From: Glaciozyma antarctica PI12
Lineage: Eukaryota > Basidiomycota > Microbotryomycetes > Kriegeriales > Camptobasidiaceae
Direction: 5' to 3'
DNA length: 64,000 nucleotides
NCBI GenBank assembly: GCA_002917775.1
Contig: KZ627161.1
Span: forward strand, 445,525 to 509,524
The translations under genes were made by a program, and so were the position numbers. The notes beneath the pieces were generated by a model that searched no databases, had not been told where the DNA came from, and saw only the letters and a list, made by a program, of their open reading frames with translations. How positions within the stretch are numbered: position 1 is the first letter of the stretch; every line of letters starts with the position of its first letter. Shown here one piece after another: positions 23,192-39,008 of this stretch.

Positions 23192-25723
23192 ATGTCCTTT
23201 CAGTCTCTCCTTTCCCCGCAGACTCCTGCAGCAGGACAACCACAACCTCCCGCCGCGCCAGTGCAAGGCCGACCTTCCTCCGCGTCCGCGTCCGGCATCA
23301 CCCTTCCTCCCATCTCCTCCTTCTCCACTCCCCGCGACGCCACCTACGGATACTCTTCCTCGGCGTACCCTCGAATGGAGTGGTCTGGTCAGCCGCAGAG
23401 CTCGGGAGCCGCGCTGGGAGAACGCGGTGGAACCGGCGTGACGCCGTTGGGAAGGGGTGATCGGGAGCACAGGAGGGAGAGTTCAGCAGGATCTGCGATG
23501 GGAGGATCGTATCACGGAGCGGGAGAGGGAGCGCAGCCTCAGCAGCGTCCTCCGGTCTTGAACAGGTCCAACTCGCAGCTCTCTGGATCATTATCACCCA
23601 GGTCCCCTCCCATCCTCGCTCCCATTCCCTACTACGGCAATACGAATATCGCGTTCGAGGGAGGAAGTCGTCAAGAGCCGCCGGAGCCGATCAACAACAG
23701 CTCGAGCAAGCAGAACGCCTGCACGGCCTGCGGCACGACGGTGACGCCGCTCTGGAGACGAGATCCCAACGGAAGGAGCATCTGCAACGCGTGTGGTACG
23801 TCCTATTCCTCCTCCTCAACGATGCGATGCTAATCAGCGCCTCGTTTTAGGTCTTTACGCCAAGAACCGCAACAAAACTCCCCAGCCTCCGCACTCTCCT
23901 TCCATCGCTCCTCCCACCACCGCCCCTCCCTTCGTCCCACCTACCCAGCAGCACCTCCTCTCTACCGACTCGCAGCGTCCTCGAGCCTCGCACTCTCCCG
24001 ACCCCGCCTGGCAACGACACGCCTCCCCTGTCCCTCCTCGGCCGCTCGACCAACCCCACTCGCATCCTCACCCTCAACACCCCGTTCCCTCGACCTCACA
24101 ACTCAACTCCGTTCCTCCCGCACCCGCCCCCGCCCCTCGTCAAGCCTACACCTCGAACCCTCCCGGCCCCGCCCCCACTCCCAAACGCCTTCCTTCCGCC
24201 TCGGTCCCCACCAGCGTCAGCGATGGCTCCTGCCCTGGCGGCGGAGTCTGTAACGGCGAAGGAGGACAGGACTGCTGCCAGGGTTGCCCGGCGCTCAACA
24301 ACCGCGTCATGTACCAAACGGCCGGCAAGTCGAGAGCTGCCAAAGCTGGATCGAGCGCGCCTGAGGCGCAGGGCGCTGCGGTGGAGCAAGGTGCCGGGGA
24401 GGTGACGGCGATGGAGTGCTTCAATTGCCAGACGAGTGAGTGGGAGCTGGGCTTGCTGCAGGGAGGAACGGAAGCTGATCCTTCGTTTGTGTTGCGCGCA
24501 GGGACTACGCCGCTTTGGAGACGTGACGGCGAAGGTCGAGTGGCCTGCAACGCGTGTGGTGAGTCGTTCGTTCCTCGAGCCTGAGCTGTGGTTCGCGCCG
24601 GACGAGGAGGTCGCCGGCATCGACGCGTGGTCGACCTCGACTCGACGTCGACGAACGACGGGTTTGGTCCCAATCAGATGAGTAAGGAGCGCCCTGCTGC
24701 TTGCTCAGACGTGGGTTCCTGGCAGCCTGGTAGCTCCTGAGCAGTCCCCGATTACGCAGATCAAGAGCACTGATCCCTTGCCGATCCCTTGCCTTCCCTC
24801 CCCTGCCTCTCCATCGATCTCGACGCCTTGCTCCCATCCTTCGCCCACTCTCACAGGTCTCTACTACAAGCTGCACAATGCTCACCGCCCGGTCAACATG
24901 AAGAAGCCAACGATCAAGCGCAGGAAACGAGTACCCGCCGCCCCCGCTGGACAGGTACGTGCCTTTGCCTTGACGCCCGACAGGAGGTGCCTGCTGGGAG
25001 ATTGGACGTACTGGGAGATCAGAAGCTGACGGTCTCTCCTCCTTGTTGTCGCCTACGCAGAACCGAGCCGCCATGGCCGACGCCGCTGCCGCCCGCAACT
25101 CCAACACTCCTCAAGGATCTCCTCCCGCCGAAGTCGACGAACTCGAAACGGACGACAGCTCGTTCAGCGCTGCCACTCCCGCCGCCAAGCGCAGGAAGAC
25201 GACGAAGAAGACGTCCCCTGCCACCGCCGACAGCCCACCAGGCATGACCCTCCCCGACCTCGCCGCCGTCGCCCTTCACACGCTCTCCGCCTCCTCCTCC
25301 CTCTCCCGCTCCCAATCTACCAACGCTCCTCCCTCGACTTCCCACTTCGACACCCCTCTCGCTTCCCTCACCTTCCGCGACCTCGTCGCCTTTCGCGATG
25401 GACTGAGGGGAGAATTGGGCTCGGTTCGCGACGCGATGGGCAAGATGGAGGCGTACCTCGGGCGCGGAGATCAGCTGCTAGGAGTCCTTGACTCGACGCT
25501 GGCGCGCGTCGCTCCTCCCGCTGAGCCTGTCGCGGCTGGAGATGATGCCGAGACGAGGAGGAGGACGGAGCAGGATCTCGAGGACTACCTTTCGGGCCTG
25601 CCAGAGATGGACGCGGTCAAGCTCCCGCTGAGGGCGAAGCGGGTGGCAACGCCGATGGTGGGGAAGGAAGTGGGGGAGGGGTTGATGATGGTTGCGAAGG
25701 AGGAGAACGGGAAGGAGGTGTAA
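23192..25723 (+). CDS. SRE1: Two-finger iron-responsive GATA repressor (Sre/Urbs1 family)
   Basis: A nuclear regulator that represses siderophore synthesis and iron uptake when iron is plentiful. Five exons sum to exactly 669 codons. Residues about 180-205 form the first GATA finger (CTACGTTVTPLWRRDPNG, then CNACGLYAKN). A central Cys-rich patch follows (CPGGGVCNGEGG, then DCCQGCPALNN), the iron-sensing signature of this family. The second finger is CFNCQTRTTPLWRRDGEG, then CNACGLYYKLHNAHRPVNMK, with a basic nuclear-localisation tail KRRKR. The C terminus has a Leu-rich coiled-coil-like stretch with FRDLVAFRDGLRGELGSVRD. Both fingers are split by an intron in the same Gly codon; the second such intron is unusually long (298 nt). 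It meets POL3 tail to tail 100 bp away. Confidence 0.92.
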
Positions 25724-25823
25724 ATACGTTTGGGAGCTCGAGGGAGATTCGCTGGCGCGTGTTAGAGAACTATGCAGGTTTACAGCAAACTACCAAGATC
25801 CCGAAAGCACACGAGAGCACACC

Positions 25824-28800
25824 CTACCAGCTTCCATCAACTGCGCCGCACGAGCAGTCAGTCTTCCGCTCTGATTTCGAAAGCGTTTCAAGAAAGCAAC
25901 TCACAGCGTTCCAGCTGCGTGACCGACTCGGCGACGTCCTTCTGCGCCTTCTTACGCATGTAAAAGATGGGGCAATCCTTACTCGTGCAGAGGACGTCCT
26001 GGGGAGATGGCGTCAGCGCGCTCGTGGCGAGAACAGGGAGGGAGACGTACCTGGTGCAACGAGCCTTGGCACCGCTGGCACTGGGTCCACAGTCGCGCGA
26101 AAGCCGTCTCAGCTCCAGCCGAGATTTGAAGCTAGGAGAACGGTCGTGAGCTGACTGAGGAGCGAGACGAAGGCAGGAGGACTCACTTGCTTCGCGTGTA
26201 GCTCGGCAGTTCGAGGTCGGCAGTTGGCGCAGACGGCGTTGTCTGCGAAAGACGTCAAGACTTGCTCGATTTAAGGATGGGAGAGAGTGACTTACTGAGG
26301 GATCCAGGCTTGAGCGGGGTCTTGCAGCCGAGGCAGGTGACGGTGCGAACGGCAAACTTCATGAGACCTCCAACGGTTGGCGCCACGATCGAGACTGTTC
26401 GCGTGTGGTCTCCCGATACTGTGAATGTGGTCGTCAGTCGTCATTCGCCTGGTGGAGAAGAGGGGGAGGACTCACGCAGCGAGCTCGCCTTCTCCCCCGA
26501 GGATGGGTTCGAAGATTCGCATGAGCGGCTTGGAGAGCTGGTTTTCGAGGTAGTACTTGGTGTCGATAGGGATGTTGTTCTCGAGGACGTAGAGCGGATC
26601 CTCAGACTTCTCGTAGGCGCGCGCATCCTTGGTCCCCTTGATGATAACGTCTGCGAAAAGAGTTCGTCAGCTGCGAACGCGAAGAGCCAGAGATTCGACG
26701 CACACGCCACACGGTCTCCGAGCGCGGGAGCAGATCCTGGTAGAGTGCGAGGGTCAGAACGCGCGAAGGAAGACGTTGGAGCGAGACGACGAACCGGCAT
26801 CACGCTTCCTCATGCGCTCGGCGAGTTCGACGTGGGCTTGCTTGTTCTGGTAGTCTGCGAGGATTGGGGTGAACGAGAATTCGAAAGGAGTCGCGCGTCG
26901 GGCCTCACCCGATTTCGCGAGCGCCTTGGTGATCACGAGCTGCGAAAGGTCGACCCTGTTCTGAAGGAGGTCCGAGATGGTCTGCTTGGTGTACTCCTCG
27001 GCCCCCTTGACGTCCCGTTCGATGAGCATCTTGCGAAGGCACGTTTCAATGACAGTGACGACCAGTCGGCAGTTATCGCGACGGACCGTCTGCGCGAGAG
27101 GTCAGGATTTGAGAGGGAGCGAAAGGAGTGCGCCGACGCACCTCGATTCCCTTGGTGTCCATCTTGTCCCACTTGTCCGGCTTCGTCCAGTAGAGCCCGG
27201 CGTAACGCTTCTTGCTGATGAGGAGGTACGGGAAGTAGACCTTTTCGAACTCGAGCTTGATGGGCGCGACAAACTTGGTGGTGACGAACTCTGCGGCTTC
27301 GGCACCTGCGAATCGCGACATCAGGACGGCGTCGACGAGCTTTCAAGTTCCGCAAACGTACCGAGCTGCATCGCCGTGACGAGATCCGGGCAGCCAAAGC
27401 GCACCATGACCGAATCCGTGTCTCCGTAGATGACCGTCGCGTCGTGCTCGTAGCCGTTCGCAGTGTTGTACTTCCCTTGCACCTCCTGCGTCGATAAGGA
27501 ACGTCAGCAAAGGAGGTATGAAGCTGGAAAGGCGAGCGACAGACCTGCTTCGTCTGCTCAATCATCTCACGACCGTACGCAGTCACGCTCATCGAGATCG
27601 GAAGACACGGTAGCTTGCCGACCGTCGCACCCGTGAATCCGTAGACTGAGTTGGCACTAATCTACGCGTTCGAGAGAGAGGATCAGCATCTAGCCCGTCC
27701 AGCAAGCCGAGGAGCACTCACTTTGAGAGCGAGCTGCCGACCATCGAGCACGGCGCGCTTGAACGGGTCCTTCTCGTTCTTGAGCTCAGCACGCGCACGC
27801 TTTCGCGCAGAGAGGAGGTCCTCGAGAATGATAGGGAGGAGTCCACGCCTTCGTGATGACGTGACAAAGAGATCTGCGTTTTGCGTGTCAGCGAGCGCAC
27901 TTCGCACTTGCGAAATGTCCACGCACCGTTGTTGGGCGTGACGACGTAGTCGACGTCCTTGACGAGTCCGAGAGTTTGAGCGATACGAGCGTCGAGGAGG
28001 GTCGTGTAGCAGAGATTGTGCGCCTGCATGATGGAGGGGTACAGCGAGGCGAAATCGAGCGTGGCGATAGGGACGTCGTAGTAGCCCTTCTCGGGCTCGA
28101 TGACCGTCGCTCCTTCGTACTGCTCGTCCGAGCCTTCCGTCTTGAGCGCAGGAACGACGTAGCCCGTCTCGAGAGCCTTGCGGTAGAGCTGCGAGATGAC
28201 CTTGATCTGTTGACCGCGCGAGAGGAGGTAGTTGAAGGGAATGCCGGTGACGCGAGCCATCTCGATGTAGTTGATGAAGCACATGAGCTTGTCCATGATT
28301 CGTTGGGGGAGATAGGCGTCCTAGATTCACTGTGAGCTGTGATTCGACTCGGAGCGGGAGGGCGAGCGCGCACCTTGAGACAGTAAACAGCGAGACGACG
28401 GCGAGATTCCGCCGTTCCGTTCTGCAGGTCCGTGATGATCGAGTGGTGAACGTCCTCCTTTTGTTCGCCTACCGAGACGCGGATAGTTAGATGCTGAACG
28501 ATCTCGCACGAGAAGGAAAGTGGCGCACCGAGGAAGTGAGCGCAGACCGAGTTGAGCGTGTAGCTGCGAAGCTTGTAGTCGCGCTGCATGACCTGAAGAA
28601 TGTCGAGCTGAAGGCGTCCATCGATGCTCGTCTCTTTCGAGTCGCGGTTTCCGTACGCCTTGGAAGAGAAGTGCGTATCCTTGACCTCGGTCTTGACGCC
28701 TGCGCTCGCACTCGTAAGCGACGTCAATTTGAGCATTGGCACGAAACGCACCCTTGAGACGACCAAAGTACGGGAAATGAGAAGCTTTGAGCGCCTTCGC

Positions 28801-30611
28801 CCTGTCCACCAGGTACGGCAGGTCGAATTGCGAGATGTTGTAGCCGATGATGAGATCGGGGTCGACCTCCTCAACAAAGTCGCGCCACTTGACGAGCAGG
28901 TCGGCCTCGTTCTTGAAGTCGATAACGTCCGTTCCGACGATAGGCGAGCAGGTGTTGAGCGTAAAGACGTTGCGAATAAAGGGCTTGGTCTCGCCTTTAT
29001 CGCAAGTCAGCAGGGATCCAGAATGACGGAGAGAGGGCGGGTGTACCTTGTCGAGTCACCATGCTGGCGATCTGGATGACTGGGTCCTTGTCCGCCTCGG
29101 GGAAAATGCCTTTGCGACCAGCGCACTCGATATCGAAAGAGAGGATGCGAAGGGGAGCGACGCGCGACCAGTCTCCGTCGGGAGCGTGAGAGATGAGCGT
29201 GTGATGCCTGCGCAACGCTCGTCAGTCGTGCTAACGCGCAGGAGAGTTCATAGAGCGTACTCGCAGTCCACCTCGAGCTGGCAGTTGGAGATCTTGTCGC
29301 GACCGGTTCGCAGCGAATAGGTTCCCTTGGGCAATTCGAGCCAGTTCATTCCGACGATCTGGAGGGCATGTCAGCTGCTACGTCGCAGGTTCTCGGATAG
29401 ATAGCTTACGTGGTGGTCGATCATGAAGCGAAGGGTGTAGGCGATGTTGCTCTCGAAGGTCATGAGCGCGGAGCCGTCGAAAAGGCTTCGGAACGAGACC
29501 TCGCCACGCTCGAACGCTCCTCGCACTTTCGGGTACGCCTTGAGGTCTCCAACGGTGATCTTGATGAAGGGGCTGACGGCGTCGCCCTTGTAGCCCCAGA
29601 GCGAGCGCTTGTTGGCGACCGTAATCGAATGCACAGGTCGAGTGCCGGAGAAGAGGGATCCCTGTGACGCGTCGTCAGTTCGTGTGGTTGGAGCGATTAG
29701 GCGTGAATGTATCTCACATTGAGATGTTCGAGAAGTGGTGCGCAGTCGGCGTTCGCAAAGTCGCGAGGAGCAGCGATCCAAAAGTAGGGGAGGAAGCCCG
29801 AGATGTGGAGGAGAACAGAGTGGCCAGCCTGCGACCGTGGTCAGCCTATTTCGGCAGCGTAGTTCCGAGAAGTACGCACCTGGGTAACTCCAAACGCCCT
29901 GATCTGCGGGCCCTTGCCGGGCGGAACGTACTCTTCGATGTCGATTTGTTGAAAGACTGCGGCGAAGTGTGGTGAGCTCCTTTGCTACTCCACCTGCTCC
30001 TACACGAGCTTACCCAGAGCTTCCTTCGTTACGTCGAGCTTGGGCAGTGCAGGTCGTCCCCATTCTTGCTTGTCCGAGTCCGAAGTAGCTGCGAAGGCGC
30101 GGGGGTCAGCAAAGGTTCGCGGAAGGCCTTTGAGGGGTGTCGCCGGCTGGTGTAGCCGCTCCAAGAAGCTTCATGTACATCTCGTGCGGCTCCTGAGCTC
30201 GTCCTGCCGCTCTCGACGTCCCACCGAGGCCACCCCCGCGCCTGTCACCCTCCCAGCAAGTCGGCTTCGACTGGCTCCTATGCTCGCCCCTCCAACACGC
30301 GCGCAACCAACACGCCTTTCCAGGCACCCCGCGCACTCACCTCCTTCCTGCAATCGCGCCAGCACGCTCTCAAACCCCTCCTTGTCGTCGTCCTGTGCCC
30401 TGCCCTTGCCCTTCGCCTGGCTCGGTCCTTGCGAGGAGAAGAGCGGCGGCAGAGGCTTCGCGTGCGCTCCCGCTGCTGAGGACGGTGGTGCAGCGTGCTC
30501 TTCGTCGGGAAGCTCTTCTGCGCCGGCGGTTCCCTTCGCGTCGGCAAGAGGTGCGGGAGCTGGAGGAGAGAGTCGGCGCTTTTTGCTGGCCTGTTCGTCT
30601 GAGAGGGACAT
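25824..30611 (-). CDS. POL3: DNA polymerase delta catalytic subunit; one extra base in exon 20
   Basis: The B-family replicative polymerase and proofreading 3'-5' exonuclease of the lagging strand. I read 25 exons. Their sum is 3388 nt, which becomes 1129 codons only after dropping one base from the run at 26494-26498. Seen in order: Exo [13 protein letters not shown], Exo [20 protein letters not shown], polymerase motif [18 protein letters not shown], motif B region [13 protein letters not shown], motif [12 protein letters not shown], then KKRYAGLYW, and both Cys motifs: CysA CLGCKTPL with CANC, and the Fe-S binding CysB with CQRC, CTSKDC. The last exon is 17 nt and encodes the end LERFDGSW. 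The N terminus ([14 protein letters not shown]) is basic and nuclear-like. Confidence 0.95.
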
Positions 30612-31902
30612 GGCGTGGCGTTGGAAGGGCACGGGGAGTCGGGGGAGCTGTGGTCTGGTGTTCGGAGCGGTGCAAGGCGAAGGACAAGCGCGCCTGCTCG
30701 TCGTTGGACGCGCCGAGCAAGCGGTGGGAAACTTTTGGGAGTCGTAAGGCCTGTGAAATTGTCGCTGCCCGAGTCTTCCTCCCTTCAAGAGATGCCCGAA
30801 ATTAAGTCTGCACTGATTGTTCCCTGCCGAAACAATTCTCCTGCTCCTCCTCACCCGTCGCTCCGCTCCCGTCCTTCCCCTCTCTCTTCCGAGCGCACTT
30901 CCTCGGCCTTGATGCAGTAGACACTCCTTGAGTGACCGCACGCGGAGGTAGTGCAAGGATCTCTCGCACTCTCTCTCGCTCTGACTCCGCTACGTCCTCC
31001 TCGCAATCACTTTGAATGCTGTTGACTTCCTTTCTCCTTGCAGGACTCTCTGATACGTAAGCAAGCTGCAGGACTTGCGACCAACCACAGCTTAACCACT
31101 GACCTACCAAAACGAAACGCAATTCATAGATAATGAATTGTTTCTGGTTGGCCTATATGTAGGTGTACGTGATTGCACGGACGTCGTGAGGGTGGCTAAT
31201 CCTTACACAAGCAGTTTAGAGCCGGCGCGTTCTTGACGGTGGCCGGCGAGCACGCAAGTTGGATTCTCAATGAACATTTGGGACCTTGGCGTAGCTTTTC
31301 CTCCTGGTCTCTCCCCATCGACCTCTCCTCTCGACCTTCCTCCCCACTCCCTCACTCCCCCGTCAGTCTTTCAAAACCTAGACTTAATTCTCTGTTACTC
31401 CTTGAGAGAAACACCTGGATTCACCCTGGCCAGACTCCCGCCTTCGCGTCCTCCCCTCCTCGTTCCCCAAGCCGGTATCCTAGAGTCGCCCACTGCGCTG
31501 AGACTGGTGGTTTCTGCAAGCAATGCAGCACTCATCAACCTGGATCCAATCTACCCCCATCCATCACCTGCTCCTTTACGATGCTCTTGGTCATGATTTT
31601 GGGGCTGACGGAAACAAGTGAATCCATTCGATACCCAGCTCCGCACCTACGCCAGCTCATTCTCCCTCCCATCAAGCACATGTCCGCTCCTCATCCCTTG
31701 GGACCCCGCTCGGGCCTGCTCCTCCAACTCCTTCTCCAGCTTTGCTCAAGCTCCTTTTCCACCGTCGCTTCCATGTCACTCATCCTATTCTCCCGCTCCT
31801 GCTGAGTTCCGAACCCTGGTGAGAAGGGCAAGATCAGTGAGAGAGCGCACCCGTGACAGGGGGTGGAAATATATAAGGCGTCCAGGAATATCTACCCAAT
31901 CT
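30612..31902. other. Intergenic between POL3 and tRNA-Ala
   Basis: About 1.3 kb with mixed composition. Open frames on both strands lack introns, motifs and codon bias. The left 350 bp should include the POL3 promoter. No terminal repeats or transposon-like frames are apparent despite the nearby tRNA genes. Confidence 0.45.
31870..31876 (+). promoter_or_regulatory. TATA-like element upstream of tRNA-Ala
   Basis: tatataa lies about 27-33 bases before the first base of the mature tRNA, the distance at which TFIIIB-associated TATA elements sit in many fungal tRNA genes. Confidence 0.5.
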
Positions 31903-31983
31903 GGGGAATTAGCTCAGTGGTAGTAGCGCTTCTTTCGCATCCGTGATTAGAAGAGGTCGCGGGTTCAATTCCCTCATTCTCCA
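31903..31983 (+). tRNA. tRNA-Ala (anticodon CGC), short intron
   Basis: The 5' arm GGGGAAT pairs with ATTCTCC near the end (one G-U), followed by discriminator A. The D arm has AGCTCAGTGGTAG (box A). The anticodon stem CTTCT/AGAAG encloses TTCGCA plus about eight extra bases, read as an intron after position 37; anticodon CGC. The T loop is GGGTTCAATTCCC (box B) with one imperfect stem pair. A T6 run at about 32016-32021 can end Pol III transcription. The D loop is slightly long. Confidence 0.8.
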
Positions 31984-32537
31984 ACTTGTACGCACCGTTG
32001 CTTCGGTGGCCGTTGTTTTTTGCCTGATTTCGGTCAGTGTCAACTCACTGTCGGGAGAGGTTTGCGCGCTGCTCATCCCACTTCTTGCTTGCTCCCTTCA
32101 TTCACTTGATGCTCCTCATCATTCCAGATAAATTCTACCGCTCCTTGTTGATTGTCCCCTTCCACTCCATCCACAATGCACAAGGGCTGCCTCAACTTGA
32201 AACTCAACCATGACCAGCCCCTCAGCTCACCATCTGGGGATGGGCAACACCCGCGTTCACTGGCACACTTCCACTCGCGGACACGACAGTATTGAATAGC
32301 GAGCCACAAAGGTGCTCTTGACCGGCTTCTCTCATAAATACTCGGATCTTTGGCCTGAACCTGTCGTCTGCTTTTAGAAAGGGCGCACCCTTGGCTCGGC
32401 TTGTTTAACATCATGTGCACGAGTCACCCCGGCAACCCCCTTGTAGAGCACGCATGAACAACGGGTCATAAAAAAAGGGCCGGTCCGGCTGAACACACCA
32501 GGAGGGGCGGAAGGGGCCAACTCGAAAAAAAAAAGTA
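31984..32537. other. Intergenic between two tRNA genes
   Basis: About 550 bp between convergent tRNA genes. Nothing convincing is coded here. The right end has an A10 tract at 32525-32534, which on the minus strand is the Pol III terminator of tRNA-Cys. Confidence 0.5.
32525..32534 (-). terminator. Pol III terminator of tRNA-Cys
   Basis: Ten T on the minus strand, starting four bases after the discriminator of the tRNA. This is a strong RNA polymerase III stop. Confidence 0.75.
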
Positions 32538-32620
32538 AGGACGGAGCCGGGATCGAACCAGCGACCTGACCCTAATTGCAGTGCTGCAGGGGCCCGCTCG
32601 TACCACTGAGCTATCAGTCC
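32538..32620 (-). tRNA. tRNA-Cys (anticodon GCA), short intron
   Basis: Minus-strand sequence opens GGACTGA and closes TCCGTCC plus discriminator T, pairing except for one T-C mismatch. Box A is TAGCTCAGTGG and box B GGTTCGATCCC. The anticodon stem GGCCC/GGGTC (one G-U) encloses CTGCAG plus about ten extra bases, read as an intron after position 37; anticodon GCA. Confidence 0.85.
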
Positions 32621-33225
32621 TTTTTTTTATGGGAAGTGGACCCAATGTATCCAATACCTTCATCAACAATCCCAGCACAATGCCGAAATGCACCTTGAGC
32701 AGCCTTTAAATTCCTCTGCTTCTCAATCTCGCAACCCTCTATCCTGCGTGAGCTTCCTGTCCCTGTCTCGCTGCAAGAACATTCTTCACCGCCCCACTCT
32801 TGACCTCTCCGTCCTCCACAAGCTTTCTCCACTCCTCTCAAGGGACTTCCGGGCCTGATCATTGAGTTATCGTCCGGAGCGTCTGGTGCAGCAAACGTGG
32901 ATAGATCCAACTCGCGGGTTTCATCGCATCAGAGAAAACGAGCTGGCGCTGCGTTCACTGCAAAGCGAGGGAGACACCGGATGCCCAGGGAGGTGGGAGG
33001 CACGGCAAGAGAACGACAGGCTGGAAGACATGAGTGTAGTGATGTAGTGCCGGTCATTCTTTCGCGTCGTCCATCCTTGAGATCACACGATAGAAGCAGA
33101 ATGTTGGGAGCGCGGAGGAAGATCCGGAGTCCGGGCCACGAGAGCACGCAGCCGACGTCACCGATTGCCCTCCCCTTCGAGGGGCGCGTTTTCGTCCGTT
33201 GACCTTCAACGACCACGACACAGCG
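32621..33225. other. Intergenic: upstream of tRNA-Cys and of the Ap4A phosphorylase gene
   Basis: About 600 bp between divergent units. Starts with an A8 tract adjoining the tRNA. Nothing coding is supported. Confidence 0.5.
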
Positions 33226-34456
33226 ATGCTCTCGACGTACGCCAACCTGCCTTCACAGGTCAAAGCCGTGTTTGAGGCGGCAGTCAAGGCTTCCCAAATT
33301 GACCTCTTCGCGCCAACCACGTCCTCAACCACGACCGAGGGATCGAGTCCAGTCCAGCAGCTCGTCCACATCTGCCCCGACCTCGAAGACAAGCCTGGAG
33401 CTCCGCCCAAGACCCCCGACCTTGTCAACCAACCCGAGGACGACCCGTTCGCAATCTCGACGACGTTCGGACCAGGTCAACTCATTGAGGAGCTGGAGGA
33501 CCACGTTCTGCTCAACAATGAGAACGCCCTACTCAAGAGTACGTCTGCGTTTGAAGACAGCCCTTGATCCCAAGCTGACTCACCGCAGACCACTTCATGA
33601 TGATCCGGCGCCAGTTTCGTGCGCAAGCGAGAGATCTTGAGGCGATCGACCTCCTCGCAGCTTTCCGAGTCGTCCAGTCGTTCGCAAACGCAGGTCAAGA
33701 CCAAGATTGCTTCTTCAAGTGCGTGTCTCTAGCCTCCGAGCGGGTCCAAAGCTGACAGGCTCCAGCGGCGGACCCCTCGCAGGAGCGAGCCAAGCGCACC
33801 TTCATCTCCAGTTCTGCCCGTTCCAAGCAGCAGGACCCCCAGGAACCGAAGCATTGGCACGTTCGAGCCCACCGAATTGTCCGTCAATCATCAACGGTCA
33901 GGAAACACGAGCTGATCCTTGCTCTCGCAGCGCAAAACCTCCTCCCAGTTCCCTACGTCCACTACTACTCCCGACTCTCTCTCGCACCTCAAGACTCTCT
34001 CGGCGAAACGAACGCTAGCCTCGCCTACCTTAGCAAATCCCTGTTCGACACCTACTCCAAGCTCATTCACCAAGCGCGTTCGCAATTCGACCTCACGGAT
34101 CCGGCGCTCCTTCCGCCTGCTGGAGCGAAACGCAACTCGTACAACCTCCTCCTCACGACCGAGTTCATGCACCTCATTCCGAGGACGTCGCAGGACGTCA
34201 AAATCCCCGTTCTGAAGCGCGACGGCGAGCAGTCGAAGGACGAGACGACCGAGGTGGTGTTGAATGGATTGGCGTATGCGGGATTCTGGTTCGTTGGCAC
34301 GGAGAAAGAACAGGCCGAGATGGAGGCCTACGGACTGTCGAGGATCCTTTCCGAGGCTGCCTATTCGCGAAAGGTGCGTTGGCGATCCAAGTCCTCGAGC
34401 AGGGCTGATTATCGCAAAAGATCGTTTCCAAGGAAGAGGATTCGGCGCGCCCCTGA
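33226..34456 (+). CDS. APA2: Ap4A phosphorylase (ATP adenylyltransferase)
   Basis: Cleaves diadenosine tetraphosphate by phosphorolysis to ADP and ATP, keeping this alarmone low; soluble, HIT superfamily. Five exons total exactly 351 codons. The N-terminal domain runs through FGPGQLIEELEDHVLLNNEN and NHFMMIRRQFRAQ. The catalytic stretch NGGPLAGASQAHLHLQFCP carries the H-x-H-x-Q motif whose central His is adenylylated. The C-terminal adenylyltransferase domain shows YNLLLTTEFMHLIPR and LAYAGFWFV. The third intron (33897-33930) would be only 34 nt, but its removal is needed to keep the frame. The last exon gives IVSKEEDSARP. The stop lies 93 bp from the stop of the convergent NAT9 gene. Confidence 0.87.
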
Positions 34457-34549
34457 GTCTGCAAACGCGAAGGCAAGCAGTAGCGTAGTAGCGTAGGAGC
34501 TGAAGAACGAGCAGCAATGTAGCGAGAGCTTGGAACGAGAACGAGAGCA

Positions 34550-35402
<853 letters not shown>

Positions 35403-35532
35403 GGCTGGCGTCGAGTGAGGAGGGGAGGAGGAAGAAGAGGTGTGGCTTCGTCGCGCGTCGAAGACTTCCACCAGCGAACGGCAACGCAGCTCGAGCACGA
35501 ACAAATCAGGCTTTCAACGAAAGCTAGCAGGT

Positions 35533-39008
<3,476 letters not shown>

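Noticed and set aside
31140-31900. Solo LTR or retroelement next to the tRNA genes
   Set aside because: Searched by eye for terminal TG..CA repeats, target duplications or polymerase motifs; none found.
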